Origin: Erinaceus europaeus
Taxonomy: Eukaryota > Chordata > Mammalia > Eulipotyphla > Erinaceidae
Reading direction: 5' to 3'
Length of the DNA: 64,000 bases
Assembly (NCBI RefSeq): GCF_950295315.1
Contig: NC_080175.1
Location: 64,319,353-64,383,352, forward strand
The stretch's first letter is position 1. The number at the start of each line of letters is the position of its first letter. Shown here in pieces: positions 54,376 through 64,000 of this stretch. A model generated the notes under the pieces. The model did not search any database. It was not told where the DNA came from and saw only the letters and a program-made list of their open reading frames with translations. The translations under genes were made by a program, and so were the position numbers.

Positions 54376-57318
54376 CCTTTCAGATAAATGATTGTAGTTC
54401 CAGATAAATGATTCCAGGTTCCAGATAAATGATTGTAGTGTTTGTTCTATTCTCTTAAAGAAGCTTGGTGGAACTTTGATGGGTATTGCATTAAATTTGT
54501 ATATGGCTCTGGGGAGAATATTCATTTTGATGATATTTATTCTTCCAATCCATGAGAATGGGATATCTTTCCATTTCTTGGTATCAGTTTCTATTTCCTT
54601 AAGTAGCAACTCATAGTTTTCAGTATACAAGTCTTTCACTTCTTTGGTCAACCTTATTCCTAGGTATATGATAAATTTTGCTGAAACAGTAAATGGGAGT
54701 GATTTCTGGATGTCTTCTTCTTCAGATTTAGTGTTTGCATAAAGAAATGCCACTGATTTTTGTACATTGATTTTGTAGCCTGATACCTTGATATATTGCC
54801 TAATAACTTCCAGTAATTTTCTACTGGATTCTTTAGGTCTTTCTATGTATACTATCATATCATCTGCAAATAGTGAGAGCTTGACTTCTTCCCTTCCAAT
54901 CTGTATTCCTTTGATTTTTTTCTCTTGCCTGATTGCTATGGCAAGAACTTCCAATACAATGTTGAAGAGTAATGGTGACAGTGGACAGCCCTGTCTAGTC
55001 CCCGATCTGAGGGGGAATGCTTTCAGCTTCTGTCCATTGAGTATGATGTTAGCTGTAGGTTTGCTATATATAGACTCCACTATCTTGAGGAATACAACAT
55101 CTATTCTTTTTTTTATAGAATTTTGAGCCTGAAAGCGTTTTGGATTTTGTCAAAGGCTTTCTCTGCTTCTATTGAGATAATCATGTGGTTTTTGGCTTTG
55201 CTTTTATTGATGTGGTGAATGACATTGATTGACATATGGATGTTGAACCAGCCTTGCATTCCTGGGATGAATCCCACTTGGTCGTGATGAACAATCTTTT
55301 TGATATGTTGCTGTATCTGGTTGGCCAAGATCTTGTTTAATATTTTGGCATCTATGTTCATCAGAGTTATTGGTCTGTAGTTTTCCTTTTTTGTTCTGTC
55401 CCTATCAGCTTTTGGTATCAGGGTGGTGTTGGCTTCATAGAAGGTGGAAGGGTGTATTCCTGTTTCTTCACTCTTATGGAAAAGCTTCAGAAGTATGGGT
55501 ACTAACTGTTCACTGAAAATTTTGTAGAATTCGTTTGTGAAGCCATCTGGTCCAGGGCTTTTGTTCTTAGGGAGATTCTGAATAACGGTTTCAATTTATT
55601 TGTTTGTGATTGGTGAATTTAGATTTTGTAGTTCATCTTGGTTCAGTTTTTTCTTTTTTTTTTTCCTCCATGTTTATTGCTGGGCTCGGTGCCTGCACCA
55701 TGAATACACTGCTCCTGGAGGCCATTTTTCCCCCTTTTGTTGCCCTTGTTGTAGCCTCGTTGTGGTTATTATTATTGCCATTGTTGATGCTATTCGTTGT
55801 TGGATAGGACAGAGAGAAATGGAGAGAGGAGTGGAAGACAGAGGGGGAGAGAAAGATAGACACCTGAAGACCTGCTACACCGCCTGTGAAGCGACTCCCC
55901 TGCAGGTGGGGAGCCGGGGGCTCGAACCGGGATCCTTACACCAGTCCCTGCACTTTGCGCCACATGCGCTTAACCCACTGTGCCACCGCCCGACCCCCCT
56001 AGGTTCAGGTTTAGAAGGGCATATGCTTCTAGGAAATGTTCCATTTCTTGCAGATTCTCTAGCTTGGTGGCGTATAGTTCTTGATAGAAATTTCGCAGGA
56101 TTCTCTGGATTTCCTTGGTGTCAGTTGTGATATCTCCTCCATCGTTTACAATTCTATTAATTTGAGTCTTCTCTCTTTTTTGTTTGGTGAGTCTGGCTAG
56201 GGGTTTGTCAATTTTTTTTAATCTTTCAAAGAACCAACAGTTGGCTTCATTGATCTTTTGTATGGTTCTTTTATTATCTATTTTCGATGTTGTTTATTTC
56301 TGCGTGATTTCTGTCCTTCTGGTTGCTTTTTGGTTCCTTTGTTCCTCTTCCTCAAAGTCCTTGAGGTGTGCAGTAAGGTCATTCATTTGAACTTCTTCTT
56401 AGTGTTTAATATGTGATTGTATGGCTATAAGTTTCCCTCTCAGTACTGCTTTAGCTGTGTCCCAAATATTCTGATAGGTTGTGTCTTCATTTTCATTTGT
56501 TTCCAGAAACATTTGAATTTCCTGCTTGAGTGTATCTCTGACCCAGTGGTTCTTAAGGAGTATGTCCTTTAGTTTCCAAATTCTGTGACTTTTAATAATT
56601 GTCTGTTTGTTGTTAAATGTTAGTTTTACTCACTGTGGTCTGAGAAGATACTTGGGATGATTTTGATGACCTTGAATTTATTGATGCTGTCTTTGTGGCC
56701 TAACATCTGGTCTATCATTGAATATGTGTTATGTGGATTTGAAAAGAAGGTGTATTCCAGTTTTTTGGGGTGAAGGACTCTGAAAATGTCCAAGAGGTCT
56801 AGTCTGTCAATCTCTTCATTCAATTCTCTTGTATCTTTATTGGTTCTCTGCTTTGTTGATCTAAGTGTGAGAGTAGGGTATTGAAGTCTCCCACTATTTT
56901 TGTATTACTACTGATGTATTTTTGAAATTCTTTCAGTAGGTGCTTAATGTATTTAGATGGTCCCTCATTGGGTGCATAGATGTTAATAATTGTTAAGTCT
57001 TCTTGGCTGATTGATCCTCTAATCATTATGTAATGTCCGTGCTTATCTTTTATTACTTTATTTAATTTAAAATCTATTGTGTCTGATATGAGAATGGCTG
57101 TTCCTGCCCTTTTTTTGTGGTCCATTATCCTGTATGATAGTTTTCCATCCTTTCACTTTAAGTCTGTGTTTATCTTGTTGTGACAGATGGGATTCTTGCA
57201 AGCAGCATATGGTTGGGTTATGTTTTCTGATCCATCCCCCCACCCTGTGCCTTTTGATGGGTGAGTTTAAGCCATTGACGTTTATTGGTATTATGGATTT
57301 AATGTATTGTAGTGCCAT
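54376..57318 (-). pseudogene. L1 copy D ORF2, deleted and interrupted
   Basis: The endonuclease starts MALQYIKSIIPINVNGLNSP (57318). ICCLQESHLSQQ, VGDFNTLLSHLD and IPSIFSDHSE follow across several frames. The SINE at 55650-55999 interrupts the region between endonuclease and reverse transcriptase. The RT portion has [11 protein letters not shown] (near 55270), [12 protein letters not shown] and [10 protein letters not shown] (near 54850), and a 241-codon open stretch to 54355. The C-terminal part, including the zinc-knuckle-like motif and the usual PLINRS end, is deleted. It cannot produce full ORF2p. Confidence 0.92.
55650..55999 (-). mobile_element. Young composite SINE inside L1 D ORF2
   Basis: The complete minus-strand copy has the head complement CGCCCGACCCCCC at 55988-55999. 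The B-box complement (GGTTCGAG on the SINE strand) lies near 55920, and the body and internal tail come next. The 3' extension module (ATTGCTGGGCTCGGTGCCTG..CTCCTGGAGGCC) ends in a T-run at 55652-55664. Near-identical TTGGTTCAGTTT / TAGGTTCAGGTTT flanks (55638 and 56000) are the TSD. Low divergence and its position inside L1 D make it one of the youngest insertions here. Confidence 0.92.
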
Positions 57319-57360
57319 TGTTCAAAAAAAAATTTTGTTTGCTCTGATATATTGCAAGTA

Positions 57361-58295
57361 TTATATTGATGTTCTTGTTTTTAAGAGGTCTCTTAGAATC
57401 TCTTTCATGGCTGGCTTGGTGATTGTTGCCTCCTTTAACTGTTGTTTGTCTAAGAACATTTTGATCCCTCCATGTAGTTTGAATGAAAGTCTAGCAGGAT
57501 ATATTATCCTTGGTTGAAACCCTTTTTCATTCAGGGCTCCATAGATATCTTTCCATTCCCTTCTGGCTTTTAGAGTTTGAGTGGAGAAGTCTGCAGATAA
57601 TCTTATGGGTTTTCCCTTGTATGTGATTTTTTTTGTTTCTCTCTTGCAGCCTTTAGGATCCTTTCTTTATCCTTACTACTTCTCATTGTGACTATGATGT
57701 GTCTTGGTGTCTTCAGGTCTGGGTTGATTCTGTTTGGAACTCTCTGGGCCTCTTGAATCTTGATGTCCTTTCTGTTATTCAGGTCAGGGAAGTTTTCTTC
57801 TATTATTTCCTCTAGAATGTTTCCTTCCCCTTCCTCTCTTTCTTCCTCTGGCAGGCCAATTATGCGAATGTTACTTCTTTTGAGATCATCCCATATGTCT
57901 CTGTTGTTGTTTCCAGTGTCTCTCAATATCTTTTTGAGCTCTTTCACCTCTTTCTTAGTTTTCTCTAACTCATCCTCTGTCTGACTAAATCTGTTTTCTG
58001 CTTCTGTTAGTCTGCTTTCCATTGCCTCAGCTTCTTTCTTCATTACAGCTATTTCAGCTTTCAGTTCTCTAATTGCCTCAAGATAATCAGTATTTTCCTT
58101 GTGGGTCTCAACTGTTGTTTCCCTAATACTGCCATTCCTTTCCTCCAATGTTGTTTTTGTTTCTGTGATTAGTAAGTTTATTATTGCTTGCATACTTTTC
58201 TTATCTATGGTTACCTTTGGCTGATTTGTAGTTTCTTCTGGGCTCTTGTCTTCATTCATTGTAGTACCAGTTTTATTTGTTTTTGGTCTACCCAT
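57361..58295 (-). pseudogene. L1 copy D ORF1, single frameshift
   Basis: A 230-codon frame opens at 58295 with MGRPKTNKTGTTMNEDKSPE. Residues about 40-130 are heptad-rich (coiled coil: LKAEIAVMKKEAEAMESRLT, EDELEKTKKEVKELKKIL). The RNA-recognition region follows (SNIRIIGLPEEEREEGEGN; AQRVPNRINPDLKTPRHII). It shifts frame at a run of As near 57627-57634 just after AAREKQKK. Beyond it the C-terminus continues (PIRLSADFSTQTLKARREWK..RDLL) to a stop near 57361. ORF1p trimers bind L1 RNA in the family generally. Correct length, about 310 codons. Confidence 0.92.
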
Positions 58296-59928
58296 TTTTT
58301 TAATTTATGTGTTTCTCTTTTTTTATGCTCTGTTGTTCCTCATTTGTTGTGTTTTTAGTACAAGCAACACTGTACTAAATACCTTCATGAAAATTGCACT
58401 CACCTACCTCAGGAATTACAATAGCAACTGAAGCAAGTATTGAAGCAGTTTAATCACTACCAGTTAACCGAATAATTTCTCCAGTCCGTGAAAAAATAGT
58501 AACCAAATCCCAGTTAATTAGAAAGAGAAAAGAAAGAAGGGATAGCAAGAATAGACAGTTATGCAAATCTACTATGCACTATATATTCTAGGTGTAAAAA
58601 GAGGGGAAAGGGAACTAGAGCAGAGATACACACATAGATATTCCACTCTGAGTCAGATTTCTTCCCCAAAATAATTCACAAATTCAGAAAGGCAAAGAAG
58701 AAGGAAGGAAGATGTGTATGACAAGATTAAAAAAAAAGAAGAAGAAAGAAAGAAGAGACAAGAGAGAGAAAAGGGAAAAGATAAGAAAAAGAGCTGTAAT
58801 TAAAGAGCAGTGAAAGGAAAGTTTTTTTTTAATTACTTTATTTTTAATTTAATTTAATTTTTTTGATTAGCTAGGAGGGGAAGGGAGGGTAGAGGTAGTA
58901 GGATTAAGGAGACAAGTTCCTCCCACAATAGATAAGATGCCTACTACCCTAGCACTGAAATGTATGCTAAGAGTTAATTCTTATCAACCTAAAGAGGGGG
59001 AAGATATATGCCTTTATATAATATTAATAGTAACATAGAGCAGGGTAAAAAAATAAAATTAAAACCCTGTCCCAGATTACCTCAAACCTTGTGATCAGAG
59101 GCAGCTGATTGTTAAGAATGAGAAATTAAAAAAAAAAACCTCAGGACTAGACAAGGATAGCTGAAATAGACAGGTATGCAAATCTACTATCCACTGTATT
59201 GTCTATGGGTGGCTAAAGGAGGAAGGGAAGTTGAGCAAAGACAATCGCAGTGAGATTCCACACTGAGTCAGAATTCTTCCCCCAAATAATTCCCAAATGT
59301 GTATCAGTGAATTGAAAAAAGCACACTGTTTGGTGGTGTGCGGGCTGGGGGCTGTGGCTTTGGAAGCTGTAGGATTAAAGAAGAAAGGATGACAAGAATG
59401 AGAAAATGAAAAAAAAGAGACAGAAAAAAGAAAAAGATAAGAAAAAGAACAGTCATAAAAGAGCAGTGAAAGGAAAGGTTTTTTTTTAATTTATTTATTT
59501 TTAATTATTTAATTAGCTATGCTGGGTGAGGTGGAGGAGGGTTGGCTACTTAGAAAGAAAAAAGGCCAGAGGTTTCAGAAGGGTATAGACTTAGAATGAA
59601 TGATACTCCCTGGTAGGACAGGAATTTGGTAAAGAAAGAATCTCCTAGCAGGGGAGCCTGCTAGGAGCTGGTCCCCAGGTACTGGTTATGAGGGGGGTGG
59701 GGTGGGAGAGGGAGAAGGTATGCTTAAAAATTAAAAGGAAAATTTTTTTCCCCCTTTTTCCTACTCTAATTCTTAACCCAAATTAAGTTATAGTCACCTC
59801 CTTGGTGTTACCGCTAGGATCCCTTATTGACTGGCCTACTAAAGGCAGAAAATCCTACTGTTTCCAGGAGATGTGGTCAGAGTTCAAGCCACTAGCAGCA
59901 TCTCAGTCCGCCATCTTCTGGGAACCCC
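58296..59928 (-). promoter_or_regulatory. L1 copy D 5' UTR with tandem units
   Basis: The element-strand start is the GGGGGTTCCCAGAAGATGGCGG at 59908-59928, then a head unit to about 59757. Two body units follow, each with GCAAATCTACTAT..CACT (near 58565 and 59180), an ACTCTGAGTCAGATTTCTTCC-like block (58648 and 59262) and AAAGAGCAGTGAAAGGAAAG (58802 and 59459). The repeat spacing is about 615-660 bases. AAGATGGCGG is a YY1-type core. Confidence 0.85.
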
Positions 59929-59944
59929 CATGAAGGTCAATTTT

Positions 59945-59965
59945 AATAGTCACTATGCTGTGTAT
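59945..59965 (-). mobile_element. Old SINE, remainder beyond L1 D
   Basis: AATAGTCACTATGCTGTGT continues the head of the SINE split at 53032. The counterpart in other copies is GCATAACCACTAGATTATC (11965). Confidence 0.65.
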
Positions 59966-60610
59966 AATAACATAACTAGAAGGGAAGTTTATTGACACAG
60001 GTAAAGATTAAAAGTGAAAATAAATTAACATTACTGACCAGATACCAGACAAAAGAAACCTCACACATTTTTATGAGTCAGGTCTTAATCAATCTACTTT
60101 CTAAGTAAACTATCAGAAAATTGAAATTTTCCCTTAGAGACATCCTAAAGAGGATGATTTCCAAAGATTGTGTCATGTTGATTTAGTGAAGTTTTTTTTT
60201 AATAAGAAACTAAACCATTAAAGAAAGAATGGTAAAGGATTAAAAATTATGCCCCACTGACCATTTAAGGTTTGTCCTGTGTTTCAATGTGAAGTCTTCT
60301 TAGTTTATATTTTTTAAACTGAAGAAATTCATTTTTAAATTATTTTTGGTCTAGTTTGATTCCTATTTTCTTTTTATATGGAATTATTAAATAGTCTTAG
60401 TCAGTGCTGTACTCAATGTTGAACTGTCCTTTGACCATTTACTTTAGCAAACAACCCAGTTCAGCTTTTCAATTACAGATTTTTGTATTGATAGGCCATA
60501 AATTTACACGAGTACTTTGAAAACATAGGTATTATTCTAGTTCTCCATTGTTGAATCCTGAATCAGGAAATCATTTGGTTTTCCACGCTAGTGGGTGGCA
60601 AAGGAGGGAA
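59966..60610. other. No feature recognised
   Basis: AT-rich single-copy DNA with no ORF or repeat. Confidence 0.5.
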
Positions 60611-60627
60611 AAGTAATAAACCCCTAT

Positions 60628-60684
60628 GCGTACCAAAAAGGTACTATTTTGTATACCATTTAAAGAACTACCTTTTTGGTACGC
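60628..60684. repeat. Perfect 16-bp inverted repeat (hairpin)
   Basis: GCGTACCAAAAAGGTA (60628-60643) and its exact complement TACCTTTTTGGTACGC (60669-60684) flank a 25-base AT-rich loop. It sits at the 5' edge of an old L1 tail. Confidence 0.93.
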
Positions 60685-60855
60685 ACTCTGGGGAGGGGAA
60701 GAGGCTCAGGTACTGGTGCATGAAAATGGAGGAGGATCTAGGTGGGGGGTTATAGTGCTCTGCAGAAAACTGAGAAATTTTACATATATACCAACAACTA
60801 CATTTACTATTGATAGTAAATCACTAATTCCCCCAATAAAAATTTAAAAAAAGGT
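60685..60855 (+). mobile_element. Old L1 3' end
   Basis: ACTCTGGGGAGGGGAAGAGG, GGAGGATCTAGGTGGGGGGT, ACTGAGAAATTTTACATATA, CAACAACTACATTTACTATTG and ATTCCCCCAATAAAAATTT parallel the copy B tail (15580-15740). The 73-codon frame is spurious. Confidence 0.8.
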
Positions 60856-60859
60856 AATA

Positions 60860-61270
60860 TATCTATGTATCTCTTGTTCTGGGCATAATCTCTCTCTAGA
60901 CTCTGGCTCTCTTTTCTATTGAAGAATAAATATTGGCTTCCCACTGCTATCTCTCTTGTATTTATTTACTAATTTGGATAAAAGACACCATACTTTAAAA
61001 CACTTAATATGTAGATAGAGCTACAGGACATAAAATTCTTATCATAAATAGAAACCTAAGAGTCAATAAAATGATTTCAGGACTTTTTCTATGGTCAAAA
61101 TTGACTGTCTCTATTTTAATTCTCATTTTATCCCCATTGTTTTCCAACACAAATTTGAAAATAGTGTTTTATTTTCATTCATAGAGAATATATGAGAACC
61201 TTTTATTTCCTTGGAACAAATAGCAAAGCATTTTGCAGTACTGAGTCTGCTGAAACTTATGTTTGGGACA
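60860..61270. other. No feature recognised
   Basis: AT-rich single-copy DNA. Confidence 0.5.
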
Positions 61271-61286
61271 TTAAAAATGAAATATT

Positions 61287-61573
61287 GGGAGTCGGGCAGT
61301 AGCACAGCGGGTTAAGCACATGTGGTAGGAAGTGTAAGGACTAGCATAAGGATTCAGGTTTGAACCCCGGCTCCCCAACTGCAAGAGAGTCACTTCACAG
61401 GTGGTGAAGCAGGCTGCAGGTATCTATCTTTCTCTTCCCTCTCCATCTTCCCCTCCTCTCTCCATTTTTCTCTGTGCTATCCAATGGCGACATCAGTGAC
61501 AACAACAATAATAACTACAACAATAAAACAACAAGGGTAACAAAAGGTAAATTAGTAAAGAATAATAAAAAAT
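61287..61573 (+). mobile_element. Type A SINE with perfect 14-bp TSD
   Basis: GGGAGTCGGGCAGTAGCACAG begins the tRNA-like head; A-box TAGCACAGCGGG and B-box GGTTTGAACCC are recognisable. The body GGTGAAGCAGGCTGCAGG and the tail CAACAATAATAACTACAAC follow. The TSD AAAAATGAAATATT occurs at 61273-61286 and 61574-61587. It is a full-length copy. Confidence 0.95.
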
Positions 61574-61587
61574 AAAAATGAAATATT

Positions 61588-61950
61588 TAGTTATTCTCAG
61601 TCTTGCAAGGCCAAAAAAATAAAATAATGGAGAAATGACTCACTATACTTCAAAGTTTGCTTTCTCCCCCTCTCTGAATTACAATAACTTTAGGTAGCTA
61701 ATTTTTGTCTTATCTTGCATTGTATTCAGAAAAATATATATATGAATCTGACATGGCCTTAGCATGTTTAGAGACATTAAATACTCATAAAGCATTATAG
61801 TAACATCTGTATATTCTTTCATAATAGCACTATTAACTATTTCTTTTACTAATACTACAAGTTTTATTGGTCAGATGCTGTTATTCTCATCTCAAAGAAA
61901 ACAAGTTTCACCATGATTAATGGCTTTATACTGAGATTGTGATTTTGGAA
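61588..61950. other. No feature recognised
   Basis: AT-rich single-copy DNA. Confidence 0.5.
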
Positions 61951-61966
61951 AACAATAAATATTTAT

Positions 61967-62283
61967 TTATTTATTTTTTATTATTTTTTTTTAATTTTTA
62001 TTTTATTTTATTTCATTTATTCCCTTTTGTTGCCCTTGTTGTTTTATTGTTGTAGTTATTATTATTGTTGTTGTTGTCATTGTTGGATAGGACAGAGAGA
62101 AATGGAGAGAGGAGGGGAAGACAGAGAGGAGGAGAGAAAGACAGACACCTGCAGACCTGCTTCACTGCCTGTGAAGCGACTCCCCTGCAGGTGGGGAGCC
62201 GGGGTTCGAACCGGGATCCTTATGCCGGTCCTTGTGCTTTGCGCCACCTGCGCTTAACCCGCTGCGCTACAGCCCGACTCCCC
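61967..62283 (-). mobile_element. Young type A SINE, near consensus, 16-bp TSD
   Basis: The TSD AACAATAAATATTTAT is perfect at 61951-61966 and 62284-62299. The head complement GCGCTTAACCCGCTGCGCTAC..AGCCCGACTCCCC, the intact B-box complement (GGTTCGAACC) and the CpG-containing body look little mutated. It is probably the youngest SINE here. The two frames at 62027-62367 are products of the SINE, not genes. Confidence 0.95.
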
Positions 62284-62299
62284 AACAATAAATATTTAT

Positions 62300-62620
62300 A
62301 TGCTATTAATTCTGATCCAAAATCCCATGCCTGTTTCAGTGTTTCATTGAGTCCTCTGGATGATTAATTCTCAAATAGGCCTCCCAATTCAAGTGTTTAT
62401 GCTCCCCTAAACATATATTCCTATTCTACCTAATGCAAACTATTTAGAGACATTATGACTACAAATTTATATCTGACACAACTCATATTTCCTTTTGATA
62501 AAACAGGTTGTGCTCTGCCAATATTTAATATTGTGAGACTCGTGACATATACCTGTGACTTGAAATATCTCACTGATTTACTTAGACTAGTTTAAGCCCT
62601 ACAGAATCCAAGTTATAAAT
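62300..62620. other. No feature recognised
   Basis: AT-rich single-copy DNA. Confidence 0.5.
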
Positions 62621-62631
62621 ATTTAAAAGAG

Positions 62632-62825
62632 GGGGCTGTGTGGTAGTGAACCTGATTGTGCTCAAGGACCTGGGTTCGAGCCCCCATTCTCCTTTGGCAG
62701 GGTGAAAAATTTGCAATTGGTGAAGCAGTATTCCATGTGTCTCTCTGTCCCTTTCCCTATCCATAACAGCCTTCTCTTTTGATTTCTGTTTCTATCAAAT
62801 AAATAAAGATAATTAAAATATAAAA
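62632..62825 (+). mobile_element. Type B SINE with deleted head
   Basis: GGGGGCTGTGTGGTAGTGAACC, CTCAAGGACCTGGGTTCGAGC (B-box GGTTCGAGC intact), GTGAAGCAGTATTCCATGTG, a CT-rich stretch and the tail CAAATAAATAAAGAT. About 15-20 bases between the A and B boxes are missing compared with 33438. Confidence 0.85.
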
Positions 62826-62969
62826 ATAAAATCATTCTCAAACAAATAAAAACTTATAAAAACATTTTACAAGTAGGTTTTTTTATAGTTCTTAACTTTC
62901 ATCACTGATGTTTTGTTTCTAAAAAAAAAAAGTATCCTATACTTATAAATGAAAGTTTGGAAAAGCTCA

Positions 62970-63168
62970 AATAAATTACCTTATTGTACACCTTAAGGAC
63001 TTAGAGGAAGAGGAACAAAGGAGCCCTAAAATAATCAGAGGGACAGAAATCACTAAAATCAGAATAGAAATAAACAACATTGAAAATAAGAGAACCGTAC
63101 AAAAGATCAATGAAACCAAATGTTGGTTCTTTGAAAAATTAAACAAAATTGGCAGACCCCTAGCCAGA

Positions 63169-63220
<52 letters not shown>

Positions 63221-64000
63221 AAAGGAGATGACTCAAATAAACAAAATTGTAAATGATAGAGGAGATATCATAACTGCCACCACAAAAATCCAGAAAATCA
63301 TGTGAAACTTCTATGAAGAACTATACACCACCAAGCTAGAGAAACTGGAAGAAATGGAAAAATTCCTAGAAACATATACCCTTCAAAAACTGAACCAGGA
63401 AGAACTAAAGAACCTAAATACAACAATCACAGACAAAGAAATTGAAACAGTTATTAAGAATCTTCACAACAACAAGAGTCCTGGAGCAGATGGCTTTACA
63501 AATGAATTCTACAAAACCTTCAGGGAACAGTTAATACCTATACTTCTAAAGCTCCTCCAAAAGATATATATATATAAAACAGGAACACTCCCTTCCACCT
63601 TCTATGAAGCCGACATCACTAAAAAGCAGATCAGGACATAAGAAAAAAGGAAAACTATTGACCAATATCTCTGATGAACATAGATGCCAAAATATTAAAC
63701 AAGATCCTGACCAACTGGATACAGCAGTATATAAAAAAACATTGTTCATCGTGACCAAATGGGATTTATCCCAGGAATGCAAGGCTGGTTCAATATATGT
63801 AAGTCAATCACTATCATTCATCATGTAAATAAAAGCAAAACCAAAACCACATGATTATCTCAATAGATGCTGAGAAAATCTTTGACAAAATTCAACACCT
63901 ATTCATGCTCAAAATACTACAAAAAATGGGAATAGATAGGAAATTTCTCAAGATAGTGGAGTCCATACAAACCTATAGCCAACATCATACTCAATGGACA
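62970..64000 (+). pseudogene. L1 ORF2 fragment with microsatellite, partial
   Basis: LKDLEEEEQRSPKIIRGTEIT and KTNVGSLKN-type linker sequence are followed by a CA microsatellite replacing the usual [16 protein letters not shown] stretch. The start of the reverse transcriptase then appears (63354-63641): [47 protein letters not shown]. After a shift come [14 protein letters not shown] and [14 protein letters not shown] stretches. The catalytic xADD box lies beyond the window. Confidence 0.88.
63171..63218. repeat. (CA)24 microsatellite within L1 ORF2
   Basis: About 24 CA units grew at CTCACCAAACAAAAAAGAG of the parent ORF2, disrupting the frame. Confidence 0.95.

Larger units (their letters stand above)
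53033..59928 (-). mobile_element. Full-length L1 copy D with 16-bp TSD
   Basis: On the minus strand: 5' UTR (59928-58296), ORF1 (58295-57361), ORF2 (57318 to about 54376), 3' UTR and poly(A) (T-run 53033-53059). The perfect TSD CATGAAGGTCAATTTT occurs at 53017-53032 and 59929-59944. It carries a SINE insertion (55650-55999) and lacks about 1.3 kb of ORF2 3' sequence and adjoining 3' UTR. It is the best-preserved ORF1 in the window but is still disrupted. Confidence 0.97.
62950..64000 (+). mobile_element. 5'-truncated L1, runs off the window
   Basis: It begins inside ORF2 and continues in element order to the end of the window. The 3' part is not visible. It is more diverged than copies A, C and D. 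Confidence 0.88.

Noticed and set aside
61287..61370. Possible genuine tRNA gene at the SINE head
   Set aside because: The A and B boxes are present, but the sequence runs on into the SINE body and A-rich tail with a TSD, and the cloverleaf pairing is not preserved.
62027..62367. Cysteine-rich 76- and 100-codon frames
   Set aside because: They are produced by the young SINE on the other strand; the same peptide patterns appear at 15945, 28975 and 55600.
1..64000. Endogenous retrovirus or LTR pair, DNA transposon with transposase, CRISPR array, phage or bacterial operon
   Set aside because: No LTR pairs, gag/pol/env-type frames, transposase, regular spaced repeats or prokaryotic gene packing were seen. 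All reverse transcriptase signatures are of the L1 type.

Overview
This is AT-rich, gene-poor nuclear DNA from a placental mammal, and most of it is retrotransposon. Several hundred-base copies of a tRNA-derived SINE share a characteristic body: a GGGAGTCGGGCGGTAGC-like head, a CACCTGCAGACCTGCTTCAC-like middle and a (CAA/TAA)n-rich tail. I associate this SINE, from memory, with hedgehogs (Erinaceidae). The genus assignment is inference and was not checked against any database. I found no intact host gene, no recognised exon with splice sites, and no tRNA, rRNA, CRISPR or bacterial-type feature. Almost every long open frame belongs to a broken LINE-1 (L1).

Layout. 1-3060: single-copy AT-rich DNA with an old L1 tail and three SINEs. 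3070-10496: near-full-length L1 'A' on the minus strand. 10497-16680: SINEs and an older, reverse-transcriptase-deleted L1 'B' (+). 16930-18985: old L1 tail holding a small inverted L1 insertion, then a short sequence duplicated 13 kb away and a possible decayed retrocopy. 19099-28782: full-length L1 'C' (+) with a 14-bp target-site duplication (TSD), split by a second, 5'-inverted L1. 28935-38605: SINEs and 5'-truncated L1 tails separated by single-copy DNA. 38860-46542: three 5'-inverted L1 insertions, the last with a candidate 3' transduction. 46543-53032: mostly single-copy DNA, SINEs and a microsatellite. 53033-59928: full-length L1 'D' (-) with a perfect 16-bp TSD, inserted into an older SINE and itself holding a younger SINE. 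59945-62825: single-copy DNA, a perfect hairpin and three SINEs. 62950-64000: start of another L1, cut by the window end.

How the parts relate. L1 supplies the machinery: ORF1p is an RNA-binding coiled-coil protein and ORF2p an endonuclease/reverse transcriptase. The SINEs are non-autonomous and probably used L1 machinery, judging by A-rich tails and TSDs. Nested insertions give a relative chronology: old tRNA-SINEs and old L1s, then young L1 families A/C/D, then young SINEs and twin-primed L1 copies inside them. None of the L1 ORFs here is intact, so no element in the window looks autonomously active.

The most interesting material is structural: tandem promoter units of about 0.6 kb in the young L1 5' UTR, a double-headed L1 5' UTR with a GC-rich linker, at least five 5'-inverted (twin-primed) insertions, one apparent 3' transduction, and a 165-bp non-TE duplication.
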